Below, piece by piece: positions 45,753-55,692 of a stretch of 64,000 nt of DNA (positions are counted from its first letter, which is position 1; each line of letters starts with the position of its first letter). The stretch is from Arthrobacter sp. MYb227 (GTDB lineage Bacteria; Actinomycetota; Actinomycetes; Actinomycetales; Micrococcaceae): contig NZ_PCPT01000004.1 in the NCBI RefSeq assembly GCF_002975435.1, positions 62,001-126,000 of the forward strand, written 5' to 3'. The position numbers and the translations under genes were made by a program. Under the pieces are notes generated by a model. It ran no database searches and was not told where the DNA came from. It saw only the letters and a program-made list of their open reading frames with translations.

Positions 45753-47807
45753 ATGAAAATTTCAAAAGTAGAAATCAAAGGCTTCCGATTACTACGAGAC
45801 GTACCGCTCCGATTGGACAAGAATGCAACCATAATTGTTGGGCGCAACAATAGCGGAAAGACGTCCCTCGGAGAAGTGTCAAGGCGATTTCTCGGCGGTG
45901 GCACTGGTCTGTTTAGCATCGAAGATTTCTCCGCTAATGCGTGGCAGTCGTTTCAAAGTGCTTGCCGAGACTACGTTTCACGCAAGAACAACACAACAAT
46001 CCTGTCACAAATCCCTCGAATCGAACTACGATTCCACATTGACTACTCAGAGAATCTTGATGATTTTGGGACGCTCGCTCCTTTTATCATCGATCTCGAT
46101 GATTCACGCTCAGATGCACTAATCGTTATCAGCTATGAGTTGGATCCTCGTAAACTGGGCGTTTTCTTTGAAGGGTTGATCTCGCCATCAAATGAATCCC
46201 AGCGAAATGAATTCTTTCAAAACCTCAATGAGCGCATCAAACAGTACTACCGTCGAAGTGTTCGCGCCGAAGATGCTCGTGACGCAACGAACGTTCGCCA
46301 GCTAGATTTCACTGATGTCGAAAAAGTGATTCAGGTTGGACATGTCGGAGCACAACGCGGATTGGACGACGTAACTACAAAGGACAGTGATGTTCTTGCC
46401 AAAGTCATGGAGCGCCTTTTCAATACATCGATTTCGGCAAATGGCGAAACTGCAGAAAATATAACAAGCGACCAAGTTGATAAAGCATTGGCTGATGTTC
46501 ACAAAAAGATTGACAAAAATTTCAATCAAAATCTGAAATCTCTGGAGCCGATATTTGAGCTCTTCGGTTTTCCTGGCGATGCCGGAACCAGAATTGCTAC
46601 CCAAACTACTCTAAACGTTCGGAGCATGCTCTCGAATTATACGAAAGTCAGATACCCGAACGAAACGGGGCCTTCACTTCCGGAGACTTACAATGGCCTC
46701 GGAACCAGAAACCTGCTTCATATTCTTCTCCAGATCGTCGGCCTTCACCGAAAATGGCAACAAGAAGACCAAGGATCTAGCGTCCACCTTGTATTCATCG
46801 AGGAGCCCGAAGCCCACTTGCACCCACAAATGCAGGCAACTTTCATTCGGCAACTGGGTGAGATCGTCAGGAAGCTTTCGGAGGAGTCATCAACTCCATG
46901 GAATGTCCAATTTGTCGTCTCGACACACTCATCTCACATAGCAAATACCGTCCCTTTCAAAGCTATTCGTTACTTCCTCGATAAACGCGGAAACGACTCT
47001 TCAAGAGAAACTGTAATCAAAGATCTTCAATTGGCTGCGGAGAACAATAAAGAAATCGATACAGCGTTTCTCCATCAGTATCTGACCCTCACGAGTTCTG
47101 AACTCTTTTTTGCCGACAAGGCGATCCTTATCGAAGGAACGAGCGAGCGTTTGATAGTTCCAAAAATTATAGGTGGAATGACGGCACAAGCGCGAAGCAA
47201 TTACGTCACCATACTTGAAGTAGGAGGGGCATACGCTCAAAAATTCTTACCATTGCTTGATTTCCTTGAACTCAAGAGCCTCATAATCACAGATCTAGAT
47301 TCTGTAGCCAAGAACGACAACAACCGTCTAGCTGCGTGCGCCGTCCACAAAGCGGGTGCAACGAGTAATGAAGCGTTAAAGCACTGGTTTGCGTCAGATC
47401 CGTCGGATCCCCTGAAACCTGCAACTCTCATCGGTCTCACGTCTGAGGAGAAAATTGTTCAACAGCGCCGCATCGCTTTCCAAATCCCGGAGTCCAAGAA
47501 AGGGCCATGCGGCCGCACTTTTGAAGACGCTTTCATTCTTGCAAACCCCACGCTATTTGAACTCCCGAAAGTATCATCAGATGAGCTAGAGACCGCCGCC
47601 CGTGAAGTGGCCGCGAGTTACAAAAAAACAGACTTTGCACTCAAATTTGCTGTCGAAAGTGTTGTATGGAACACCCCTCGTTATCTCCAAGAAGGACTGG
47701 ACTGGCTGCTCGCTGAAAGTACAGAACTTCCGGAGGGAAGAAACTCCGTTGCCACTGATATCGCTGTCATTCCATTAAACGAACTGGAGACTGTCGATGG
47801 GCTCTAA
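45753..47807 (+). CDS. gajA: Gabija defence protein GajA (OLD-family ATPase-TOPRIM nuclease)
   Basis: GajA is the DNA-nicking subunit of the Gabija anti-phage complex. The 684-residue protein has an ABC-type ATPase with Walker A (VGRNNSGKTSLGE) at residues 29-41, a Walker B/signature region V-F-I-E-E-P-E-A-H-L-H-P-Q-M near 347-360 and the H-loop S-T-H-S-S-H. A TOPRIM domain follows, with I-L-I-E-G-T-S-E-R near 456 and I-I-T-D-L-D near 508. The ATG has GGAG 5 nt upstream. It overlaps gajB by 11 nt. The pairing with a UvrD-like helicase distinguishes it from lone OLD nucleases. Confidence 0.93.
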   Translation: MKISKVEIKGFRLLRDVPLRLDKNATIIVGRNNSGKTSLGEVSRRFLGGGTGLFSIEDFSANAWQSFQSACRDYVSRKNNTTILSQIPRIELRFHIDYSENLDDFGTLAPFIIDLDDSRSDALIVISYELDPRKLGVFFEGLISPSNESQRNEFFQNLNERIKQYYRRSVRAEDARDATNVRQLDFTDVEKVIQVGHVGAQRGLDDVTTKDSDVLAKVMERLFNTSISANGETAENITSDQVDKALADVHKKIDKNFNQNLKSLEPIFELFGFPGDAGTRIATQTTLNVRSMLSNYTKVRYPNETGPSLPETYNGLGTRNLLHILLQIVGLHRKWQQEDQGSSVHLVFIEEPEAHLHPQMQATFIRQLGEIVRKLSEESSTPWNVQFVVSTHSSHIANTVPFKAIRYFLDKRGNDSSRETVIKDLQLAAENNKEIDTAFLHQYLTLTSSELFFADKAILIEGTSERLIVPKIIGGMTAQARSNYVTILEVGGAYAQKFLPLLDFLELKSLIITDLDSVAKNDNNRLAACAVHKAGATSNEALKHWFASDPSDPLKPATLIGLTSEEKIVQQRRIAFQIPESKKGPCGRTFEDAFILANPTLFELPKVSSDELETAAREVAASYKKTDFALKFAVESVVWNTPRYLQEGLDWLLAESTELPEGRNSVATDIAVIPLNELETVDGL

Positions 47808-49542
47808 TATAGTCGCAACCAACGCCGACGAAGTTGCGTTAGCTACTCAATCTAAAATATCCAATTGTTTGTCGGTACCTAAAAGCTTTTTGGTCGAGGC
47901 GGGTGCTGGTGCCGGAAAAACGACTTCGCTTATTGACGCGCTGCGCTTTCTACAGAATTCTTCATCGCATGCTCTGCAAAGCGGAAGGCGAGTTGCCTGC
48001 ATTACTTATACAAACGTAGCCAAAGACGAGATCCTCGATCGAATCGATGCAGATCCTCGGTTCTTCGTAGCAACTATCCACGAATTCTTCTGGTCGGTCA
48101 TGAAGCCGTTTCAAAGTCAGCTTCGCTCGCTTCTCGAACCTGAAAAGTGGGCGAAAGTACTAGAGAGGTCTGACATAGATAGCATCACGGACCAGCACAT
48201 CGAATATTCTCGTGGATATCGACGTGTGACTGAGTCCGAAGTTTCTCTTCATCATGACGATGTTCCTGCTTTAGCCGCGCTACTCATGAGAAAACAAAAA
48301 TTTGTAACTCGGCTAAAAAGTCAATACCCGATTGTTCTAATCGACGAATATCAGGACACAGATGACACGCTTGCTCATGCAATCCTGGAGCACTGTGTAA
48401 AATCCAACAAAGGCCCCGCTTTCGGCTTCTTCGGCGACGACTGGCAACAGATTCATTCAGGATCCGTGGGGAAAATTAGCCAAACAGAACTAGAAGTAAT
48501 CCAGAAAGGAACAAACTTTCGCTCCAGTGCTCCCATTGTGCGTGCATTGAATGCGATGCGCCCCACACTCACCCAGGCTATGCCGAGCCTCAAAGAGAAA
48601 GGCCAAGCATTTGTTTTTCACACTGACAAATGGCTAGACGGCAGAGTGCCCGGCACACACACTCAGAACGACCTAGATCATGAACTGGTTGATAGCGCAC
48701 TAGCTCTGGTTCGAGAAACTCTGGAAACCAATGGATGGGATTTGGCGCCAGCGAAGACAAAAACTCTTATCTTAACCCATAAGTCGATCGCTGCTCGTCA
48801 GGGCTATCCAACTATTGAGGGAATCTTTGGCAACAAGGACGATTTTGTCAAGCTTGAGAATCATCTTGTCAAGTTCCTTATTGCAATGGTCGAGCCTGCC
48901 CGAGCTCACTTCAAATCCGGACGAACCGGGATGTTCTTTGATGCCCTAGGCATTACGCAACCCATGCTGAGATGCAACTCAGACAAGTCTCATCTTCACG
49001 CTGCGCTGACCAATATTGTGAATGAAACGGAGTGCGGAACCGTCAGAAGCGTACTAGCGCACTTTCGAAAGCCGCCATTCTCAATCCCGGCAGACGTCGA
49101 GCAGCAACTCAATGAGCTTGGTGACTTGACCAGCGATAAGGAACGCACAAGACGTCAGCTGGAGCTGGAGAAACTCCTCGATGTCGACTACCGAGAGATC
49201 GTTGCCCTAAATGACTTCATAGGCCATCATTCACCTTATGAAACAGAACACGGGGTGAAAGGCGCACAATTTGAAAACGTCATCGTTCTTCTGGGTGGCG
49301 GATGGAACCACTACAATTTTCCTCGTTTCCTTTCCTATGCAGCTGACCCTTCCAAGGTGCCGCAGAAGGATTGGAAAGGATTTGTTCGGGCTCGAAACTT
49401 GTTCTATGTCTGTGCATCACGCCCCACCACCAATGTAGCGTTACTCTTCACACAGCAGCTTGAGGCCGCAGCACATGATGTTCTCGAATCATGGTTTGGT
49501 AGCAGCAACGTGCATGCACTTCCCGTTCCAACATCATCGTAG
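47797..49542 (+). CDS. gajB: Gabija defence protein GajB (UvrD-like helicase)
   Basis: GajB is the UvrD/Rep-like partner that senses DNA ends and activates the complex. The 581-residue protein has Walker A (EAGAGAGKTTSLID) at residues 34-47, motif II (V-L-I-D-E-Y-Q-D-T-D) near 180, motif III (G-D-D-W-Q-Q-I), motif IV (N-F-R-S-S) near 245, motif V (G-V-K-G-A-Q-F-E-N-V-I-V) near 490 and a late R-N-L-F-Y-V-C-A-S-R motif VI. It overlaps gajA and is followed by a hairpin. Confidence 0.93.
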   Translation: MGSNIVATNADEVALATQSKISNCLSVPKSFLVEAGAGAGKTTSLIDALRFLQNSSSHALQSGRRVACITYTNVAKDEILDRIDADPRFFVATIHEFFWSVMKPFQSQLRSLLEPEKWAKVLERSDIDSITDQHIEYSRGYRRVTESEVSLHHDDVPALAALLMRKQKFVTRLKSQYPIVLIDEYQDTDDTLAHAILEHCVKSNKGPAFGFFGDDWQQIHSGSVGKISQTELEVIQKGTNFRSSAPIVRALNAMRPTLTQAMPSLKEKGQAFVFHTDKWLDGRVPGTHTQNDLDHELVDSALALVRETLETNGWDLAPAKTKTLILTHKSIAARQGYPTIEGIFGNKDDFVKLENHLVKFLIAMVEPARAHFKSGRTGMFFDALGITQPMLRCNSDKSHLHAALTNIVNETECGTVRSVLAHFRKPPFSIPADVEQQLNELGDLTSDKERTRRQLELEKLLDVDYREIVALNDFIGHHSPYETEHGVKGAQFENVIVLLGGGWNHYNFPRFLSYAADPSKVPQKDWKGFVRARNLFYVCASRPTTNVALLFTQQLEAAAHDVLESWFGSSNVHALPVPTSS

Positions 49543-49664
49543 AAACAACGCCTTGTAGGCTTCGAGCAAGCTTCCAGCGCTGGCAATGGGCCGGAGCTTT
49601 ATTCCGATGACTATAGGGAAGCTGGTATTCTTGAAACTTATAGAAACTCTTGTCAATAGACGTG

Positions 49665-49711
49665 GAAGACCGACCTCGAACCATTTTCAGAAGTGTTCGG
49701 GGTCGGCCTTC
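49665..49711 (+). terminator. Hairpin after gajB
   Basis: GAAGACCGACCTCGAAC and GTTCGGGGTCGGCCTTC pair over 17 positions with one mismatch and one G-T pair, around a 13-nt loop. It lies 122 bp past the gajB stop. There is no strong T-run. The rest of the 384 bp between gajB and the transposase relic shows nothing recognisable. Confidence 0.55.
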
Positions 49712-49926
49712 TGACATCATCATGAGTTCTGTGAAATACAGGTGTGTCTTTATGACGGCAAGATCAGATATTCGCGGGTTTGATGACCGCATAACGATTG
49801 TTCGACGGGAGTAACCAAGGTCTAGAATAGAGCGTCATCAGTAGATGTTGGTGTCTCCTAGCCCGGGTTTTTATGAGGGTATGCGCATTGAGCGGCTCTT
49901 TGACTTTGGGCGTGGTGCCCGGATGT

Positions 49927-50624
49927 TCAGCACGGTCTGAGGTCGCGTGTTGCGAACGAAAATATTCGTAACCGGTAGTTTTCGTGGTTGATGTATCCGC
50001 GTCCCATTCGTTTGAAGTTCTTGGCTGTCAGGTTCGCTGCTTCACTGCAGGCGTTGGTGAGCCTGATGAGGCAATAGGTTTCGAGTTCTTTCTTCCGCGC
50101 AGTAAAGGTGCGTAGCAAGGATTTGGCTCCGTCAATGTCAGAGGCTTTCAGCGAGGTTTGTAGTTTGTCCACCTGACGGCAAAGCTTTCTAAGGTGCTGG
50201 TTTTTAGTAGGTCTCGTACGTGTTCTTTGATGGCGTAGATGACCGCGAGCTCAGAGTCCGATTCAAGGATTTCTTTGCGACGCTCAGTCTGTTTCTGTGA
50301 GAGATTCTCGATTTTGCGGGTCAAGAGCTTGCGGCATTCGTAGGCGGGGCCAATGTTCCGTCCGCGGTGTCCGAGCAGGTCGTGGGCATGGCATTGGACT
50401 ATATGAAAAGCGTCCACAGAGAACTTGACCTCGGGCAGAGACTTGTGGATGGCTTTACGGAATTCGCTCGACATTTCGATGGAAACATACTCGATGTTTC
50501 GCGTCCATGCTTCGGGTCGTTGAGTCTTCCGTACGGTGGCAGCGGATCCGCAGTGTTCGTCAATAAGGGTGATCTTCACGTTCGAGTCTGCTCCGCAGAT
50601 ATTTGTTCGCGAGGATTCTTCCAA
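49927..50624 (-). pseudogene. ISL3-family transposase relic
   Basis: Two frames together cover the middle and C-terminal parts of an ISL3 DDE transposase. The first (50624 down to about 50170) contains V-K-F-S-V-D-A-F-H-I-V-Q and the helical region. The second (to 49927) contains L-T-N-A-C-S-E-A-A-N-L-T-A-K and the closing H-E-N-Y-R-L-R-I-F. A frameshift near 50175 separates them. The N-terminal zinc-ribbon and HTH part is missing, so the element is dead. Sequence GGCTCTTTGAC near 49890 resembles an ISL3 end. Confidence 0.85.
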
Positions 50625-50686
50625 GAACGTTTAGGTTATGGCAGAATCACAGGTCTGAACAAGTTGCTCAAACGAAGTGGGGCGGT

Positions 50687-50896
50687 ATGAGTTTCAAGGT
50701 AGTCATGACGTACTCGGATGGGGACCGCGAGGAGCTCGATGAGGAATTTGAGACAGAGAGCGAAGCCGAGGCGTTTGGGTTAGAACAAGTTAGCAACTTC
50801 GCCGCTGGCAGTGAAGTTCTCCATTTATCCAATCCAGGTGATTACCCGGCACCCAGTGAAGAAGCGGAGGCAGACTATGAGGTTTTCGAATTCTAA
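50687..50896 (+). CDS. Small acidic hypothetical protein (69 residues)
   Basis: The protein begins M-S-F-K-V-V-M-T-Y-S-D-G-D and is strongly acidic (many Glu/Asp), with short beta strands predicted by eye. It starts about 60 bp from the truncated end of the ISL3 relic. A G-rich stretch precedes the ATG. No family is recognised. Small acidic proteins in such islands can be DNA mimics or antitoxins, but nothing here shows that. Confidence 0.5.
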   Translation: MSFKVVMTYSDGDREELDEEFETESEAEAFGLEQVSNFAAGSEVLHLSNPGDYPAPSEEAEADYEVFEF

Positions 50897-51093
50897 GACC
50901 AGCTTTGTCACCGTCATGCCCGCACCTCACCACAAGAACCTAGCGGCTGGCTTGACCGCATTTCAGCGTGTCCTTCAATTTCTATTGCAAACTATTCGAC
51001 ACCAATGCCGTACGCTAATATGACATTTTGCGGTGCTGTGCTGAAACGTACGAAGCCCTTCGCAAACAAATAGCTTTAATGGAGGTTTATTTC

Positions 51094-51276
51094 GTGGTGA
51101 AGAACAAGCTGGATGGTGTCACATTCAACAAGCTGATGGACGAGTTTGGTGAGGAAGCCGCAGCGGAGACCCTCAAGGATGTCAACGAGGGAAAAATCCG
51201 TGCTGAGACGGTCGAGAAGTACCTCTACACAGACGAGACAAAAGAAGAATACGCTGATCATCTACACAAAAAATAG
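51094..51276 (+). CDS. Small hypothetical protein (60 residues), GTG start
   Basis: GGAGG lies 8 nt before a GTG at 51094, a near-ideal ribosome-binding site; an in-frame ATG at 51079 would overlap the site itself. The protein (K-N-K-L-D-G-V-T-F-N-K-L-M-D-E-F and so on) is helical and acidic with a Lys-Lys end. No known family. The 290 bp after it contain no supported gene. Confidence 0.55.
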   Translation: MVKNKLDGVTFNKLMDEFGEEAAAETLKDVNEGKIRAETVEKYLYTDETKEEYADHLHKK

Positions 51277-51566
51277 CGACTAATCGCACGATTGTCCGTG
51301 TGCCGATATAGCTAAATGTCGCACTACCCGCCCTAGATGCGGGCGTAACGATGAAGGCGTCGGTCTTGAGGGCAGTGACCAAACGCCCCGCCGTATACTT
51401 TAGTGCAGTTACATCGGGCCAAGTAAACGTGCTTCCTGCCAACGACACGCGCGCGGAAGCACGACTGGAGATAAGGTGCCAGAAAGTCGATCGTCGATCG
51501 TGTCCCTTCGTCGCCCGTACACGTTACGGATAATTGTGTCGCGAGCTTCGCGCTGGCGTGCCGGAC

Positions 51567-52745
51567 TCAGCCTCGCCTCCGGCTCAGATTCTTGTCCACA
51601 TCCAAAAGGTAGACGAAGTCATGCTGCCTCACGGCAGAACGAGCCTTGAACGCTTCGGCCGCAGCTGCAACGATTACACGGCCCGTTGCTCCTGCCGCGG
51701 CAGCTGCGGAGGGGAGAACAGACGCAAGATCAGGGATATTCGCGATCGCTACAGCGATTGTTGGAACGCCGTATCCCTCCGTCACGAGGCGCTTGCCCGA
51801 TTCGACGGCAACCCGCGTCATCGACGCAGACTTCCGCAAATCCTCCAAGGCGGGACGCACTTCGTCATTCCACAGTTCATCAATCTCGCTTGAGAGCGTC
51901 TCGTCCAACGCCGAGGACTGAAGCTTGTCGGCCAGATTTTTAGCCGATGTTCTGTACCGGGCACGGCCCGCAGCAGGCTCATCCCGTGCTTCTAGGATTT
52001 GGCTCATCGGTGCATCGGGAAATGTCGGTAATCTCTCCACCAGACCTGTACCCACAGCTACTCGTCGGCTTCGCAACTCAGTGACGGTGGGGAGCCCGTC
52101 TGGATAGTACCCAGAATCGTGTAGGAACGCTGTGGTCATATCGTCCAACAACATGTGAGACCCAGGATCGGACAACGCGTTCACCAGACGGTCACGGAAC
52201 CATGCAATCTGTTGATCGGAATCGTCCTCGAGGCGAGTTCCTTCACTGATCATCCGGACAGAATCAGCTTCTAGCGCCATATCGATCTCCACAGATACAT
52301 AACTGTCGAAGACCTCGTCCGCTTGTCTCTTCAATTGCGGTAGCGCTTCACGCCATTGTCTCTCACACTCAATACGGTCCGGGTCGTGGGCCTGCCTCGC
52401 CTCCAGCTCCCGCATCGCTCTCCGGAAGTCTTGAGAAGTTATGCGTTCTACCCCGAGCCTCCTCAAAGTTTCGGAGGGCAACGCAGTCACGGTTCTCCAC
52501 GGATCGTCAACAACAACGTCACGCAGGGGCCGGAAGTCGTTCATCCATGCCGCGCTCGGAGCGACTACGTCAACATGATCCGCATACAGCAACGGACTGC
52601 GCAGGAGTCGCAGTTCTTCTTTGAGCGATGGCTGTCCGCTGGGCTTCATCCGAGGCATGACCCCAACGGTGATCGTCAGGCCGTCTCTGCCCTTGTTGAT
52701 CTCGTGGCGTCGGCGCCTTGATGCTCTACGTGATTGTTTCCCCAT
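51567..52745 (-). CDS. Hypothetical protein, 392 residues
   Basis: GGAGG lies 8-9 nt before the ATG at 52745, supporting this start. The N-terminus is Arg/Lys-rich (S-R-R-A-S-R-R-R-R), followed by a beta-alpha region (L-T-I-T-V-G-V-M-P, then L-R-L-L-R-S-P-L-L-Y-A-D-H-V) that recurs in uncharacterised actinobacterial proteins. A helical, acidic middle follows. The C-terminal third has a hydrophobic Ala-rich stretch (about residues 335-370) that could insert in a membrane, then F-V-Y-L-L-D-V-D. GC is higher than in neighbouring island genes. No catalytic motif is recognised. Confidence 0.65.
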   Translation of the reverse strand: MGKQSRRASRRRRHEINKGRDGLTITVGVMPRMKPSGQPSLKEELRLLRSPLLYADHVDVVAPSAAWMNDFRPLRDVVVDDPWRTVTALPSETLRRLGVERITSQDFRRAMRELEARQAHDPDRIECERQWREALPQLKRQADEVFDSYVSVEIDMALEADSVRMISEGTRLEDDSDQQIAWFRDRLVNALSDPGSHMLLDDMTTAFLHDSGYYPDGLPTVTELRSRRVAVGTGLVERLPTFPDAPMSQILEARDEPAAGRARYRTSAKNLADKLQSSALDETLSSEIDELWNDEVRPALEDLRKSASMTRVAVESGKRLVTEGYGVPTIAVAIANIPDLASVLPSAAAAAGATGRVIVAAAAEAFKARSAVRQHDFVYLLDVDKNLSRRRG

Positions 52746-53368
52746 GTATCGATCCTCCCTTATCAAGTGAAGAGCTGCGTGCGAGTCTCATTAAGCGTGT
52801 CTCATTTTGGCTCCCAACGAGACAGATTTTAAGGAGCGAGAGCCCATTCAGATGCCAGCTTGCGTTATCATTATCGGAAGTGTCGTGCACTGAATAGCTG
52901 AAGAGGTCTGGTCTGCGATTTCGTGTCCGGAAACGGACGGCTCATTGGAATAGCTGATACATTCCAGCCAACGGATATCGCTCCCTTACCAGCTCCGCCA
53001 AGAGACGGACCAGACGCGGTCGTAAAAGAGAACACACACGCCCGAGTAGCATAATATTTCTTCAACCGGCAGAAACATATGGGACTAGTTTGTGCCTTTG
53101 AAGAGCGGGATTCCAGATCCTATGAAGTACCGGTTCCGGTTGAGTACGTATCGGTCGAATTCTGCCAGCACCACATTGTCAGAACAACAGTTCCAACTAG
53201 CGCCTTTCAGCACCTTGCGGAGCTGATCACCGCGTGATTGCCGAAATCGCTCTTTCGGTCGATTCCTGTCCTTCTAAAGGGTATCGATGCGAAATGTTCA
53301 ACGAGATCCAGCAACACTACCTAGGCAGTTCACCGCAATATGTCGGTGGTAAATCTTAGAATGAGCAG
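52746..53368. other. About 620 bp without a supported gene
   Basis: This divergent interval lies between the 392-residue protein gene and the putative nuclease gene and should hold both promoters. Short open stretches exist but none has a start site or recognisable product. No clear repeat or hairpin stands out. Confidence 0.5.
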
Positions 53369-55594
53369 ATGATAGAGGAAAGCTACCCGCAGGCAGTCGT
53401 CCATCTTCGTTCCGCTCAAAAATGCAAGTCCCAAATGGCGGCTATTTGGAGCGCTGCCCTAAACGCGCAGTTCATGGGCTCAACCGTAAAATTAAACGAA
53501 GACGGCACAGGAGCCATTACTGCTTCAGTTGAATGGCCCAGCGATCTGCAGAACGATTTGACGCAACAATTCGCGAATTGCGTCACAGAAATATGGTCAG
53601 CGCTGGACTCTCTAATCGTTGAAACGGTACAGCTCTTTTCGTCGTCGCGTACGCCGCGTGCATCCGATACGGATAAATACTGGCCGATCGCAGATTCCAA
53701 GGAAAACCTCGAGCTCCTACTGGAGCAAGCTTGCCTCAACGGGGTCCTGCGTATCCATGCGGATATCGTCCGAACTACGCAGCCATTCCTTCCCGACTCA
53801 GAAGTCGAGTACATAAATCGAATTCGTTCGGGCCTGCGGCAGCTTCTGGCTTGGACCGAAGCACTAGATTCGGGCGAGAGAATTACTGTTTGGGCGACAC
53901 CCATTGACCCAACCATCGAAACTAGTCCCCCTAGTACGGCAATCGAGTGCATCACTTGCCCTGCATTTGATCTTGGTGACAACCCAGACGGCATCGTTGC
54001 AACATTTCGCGTGCCCGCATACGAGCCAAGTATGCAGGTGGCAGGGCGTCCTGGCACGATGCTAGATCTAGGATTCGCGGCAGGCTTCATTCCAGCCGGG
54101 ACGAATGACACGTTTCACGCGCGTTTAACAGAAGTCCTTAGGGTGGTATCTCTGCTACATGCTCATTTCGCTACAGGTACAAACAATGTAAACGGTACAC
54201 GTGCTCTCCCAATCAGGTCGCAAGACCGTGAGAACTTATGGAGAAGTGCCGCTGAGTCGCCACGGGGTTGGTATCAATCGGAACTTTCAAAGTTGGCGAA
54301 AACTGGTGCACGCGTAGCTGTCGTCGTTGATCCTGATCCTACTGAACTGGTTCTGCTCGTATCCACCGCTAATGAAATCTTCGAACGTAGAATACCCAAT
54401 GCCACGAAGCTTCGTGCATCCGATACCGTCGGAATTGCAGCAGAACGGGCAGTACATGAGGCCGTCGCTACCTGGGGGCTCCCCGATTTTGTAATGAAGC
54501 CCCAAGTTGAACGCAAGGGATCTGGTGTGCGAGAAGTAGGCGATGGTCTTCTCATCGCCGGTGATGTCGGAGCGATCGTTCAGGTGAAAGGTCGTAGCGT
54601 TGAGGCTTCAAATCCAGAAAAGGAAGCACGTTGGATCAACAAGAATGTCGAGAAAGCCATAAAGCAAGTTCAAGGGACATACCGGAGGCTCCAACAGTCG
54701 CCGATTGACCTCGAAAATGGGCGCGGACGCCTAATACAGGTCGATGGCAGTGCAGTGACATGGGTTGGAGTTGTCATCATCGACCATCCGCAAATCCCAG
54801 AGCAACATCCTCTCTCTTCAGTTGGAGTTCCAGTTCCCGCTATTGTCCTGACAAGGCGAGATTGGGAGTTTCTTTTCGAGCAGCTCAAGTCCACCAGCGC
54901 CGTTATCCAGTACTTAATTCGAGTTGGATCTTCAAGTAAGTATCTGGGTGAAGAGCCACATCGATATTTCGATCTTGCGTCACTTGACGCGGACGCCGTA
55001 CCAAAAAATTCCGATTCGTCTGTCAAAGTTCTCGGCACAGTGTTTAGTCACCCAATGCTACCCATGGAACCAGCAGGAGCGGGGCATCCAGTCGAATTTG
55101 GACTCACCCGAATTATCTGTGAGGACATTGCGGGCATTGATAGTGATCAAAGTACGGTGGAGAGACAGGCTCAAATATTTGCCGCCATTGATGCGCTCCC
55201 CGTAACTGCGCGTGTGGAACTTGGCACCCTTCTACATGACGAACTAAAGAGAGAACCAGAGTCAGAAGGATTTCGATGGCGAGCCCGGACCTTCTTGCCT
55301 CCCGCGCCGGGTGGTCGCCAAGTATCCTTCATCGTCTGTTCCGCATACAACGAGCTAACGACAGACGCACTTAAAGCATGGCTCATGCTTCGCCACTCGG
55401 AACGCAAACAGACCGAAGACATTGCAACGGCACAATCAATTGCAGTCCTTCTTACCCCTCGTGCAGATTATGTTCGACCATGGGATACGACTTTGCTCGT
55501 CGTCGAGGGCGATCTTCAACTATCTGGGGAAGAAATGGCAAGTTACCTCGCTATATGGGGAAAGCGGGGAGAACATGGAAATACGATCATATAG
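53369..55594 (+). CDS. Large hypothetical protein with a PD-(D/E)XK nuclease-like core (741 residues)
   Basis: I do not recognise the family. Near residues 360-408 the sequence reads E-R-A-V-H-E-A-V-A-T-W-G, then E-V-G-D-G-L-L-I-A-G-D-V-G-A-I-V-Q-V-K-G-R. This has the shape of a restriction-endonuclease fold: N-terminal helix with Glu, an Asp in the hairpin and the strand ending Q-x-K. The first 300 residues look like a globular alpha/beta domain unrelated to known helicases, and the last 300 are mixed. No ATPase motif is present. The gene is alone on its strand, within a cluster of defence genes. The start ATG has only a weak ribosome-binding site. Confidence 0.7.
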   Translation: MIEESYPQAVVHLRSAQKCKSQMAAIWSAALNAQFMGSTVKLNEDGTGAITASVEWPSDLQNDLTQQFANCVTEIWSALDSLIVETVQLFSSSRTPRASDTDKYWPIADSKENLELLLEQACLNGVLRIHADIVRTTQPFLPDSEVEYINRIRSGLRQLLAWTEALDSGERITVWATPIDPTIETSPPSTAIECITCPAFDLGDNPDGIVATFRVPAYEPSMQVAGRPGTMLDLGFAAGFIPAGTNDTFHARLTEVLRVVSLLHAHFATGTNNVNGTRALPIRSQDRENLWRSAAESPRGWYQSELSKLAKTGARVAVVVDPDPTELVLLVSTANEIFERRIPNATKLRASDTVGIAAERAVHEAVATWGLPDFVMKPQVERKGSGVREVGDGLLIAGDVGAIVQVKGRSVEASNPEKEARWINKNVEKAIKQVQGTYRRLQQSPIDLENGRGRLIQVDGSAVTWVGVVIIDHPQIPEQHPLSSVGVPVPAIVLTRRDWEFLFEQLKSTSAVIQYLIRVGSSSKYLGEEPHRYFDLASLDADAVPKNSDSSVKVLGTVFSHPMLPMEPAGAGHPVEFGLTRIICEDIAGIDSDQSTVERQAQIFAAIDALPVTARVELGTLLHDELKREPESEGFRWRARTFLPPAPGGRQVSFIVCSAYNELTTDALKAWLMLRHSERKQTEDIATAQSIAVLLTPRADYVRPWDTTLLVVEGDLQLSGEEMASYLAIWGKRGEHGNTII

Positions 55595-55692
55595 AAGCTT
55601 CAAGAAGCAATCAGGAAGTACAGTTTACAAGCCGTCCTTGCAGGAGCGGGCAAACAATAGTCAGATTTTATTTGAAGGAGTCAAGGCTTCAT

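Noticed and set aside
52871-53065. 64-residue minus-strand frame in the 52.8-53.4 kb gap
   Set aside because: No start site or family pattern; the region probably serves as a divergent promoter.
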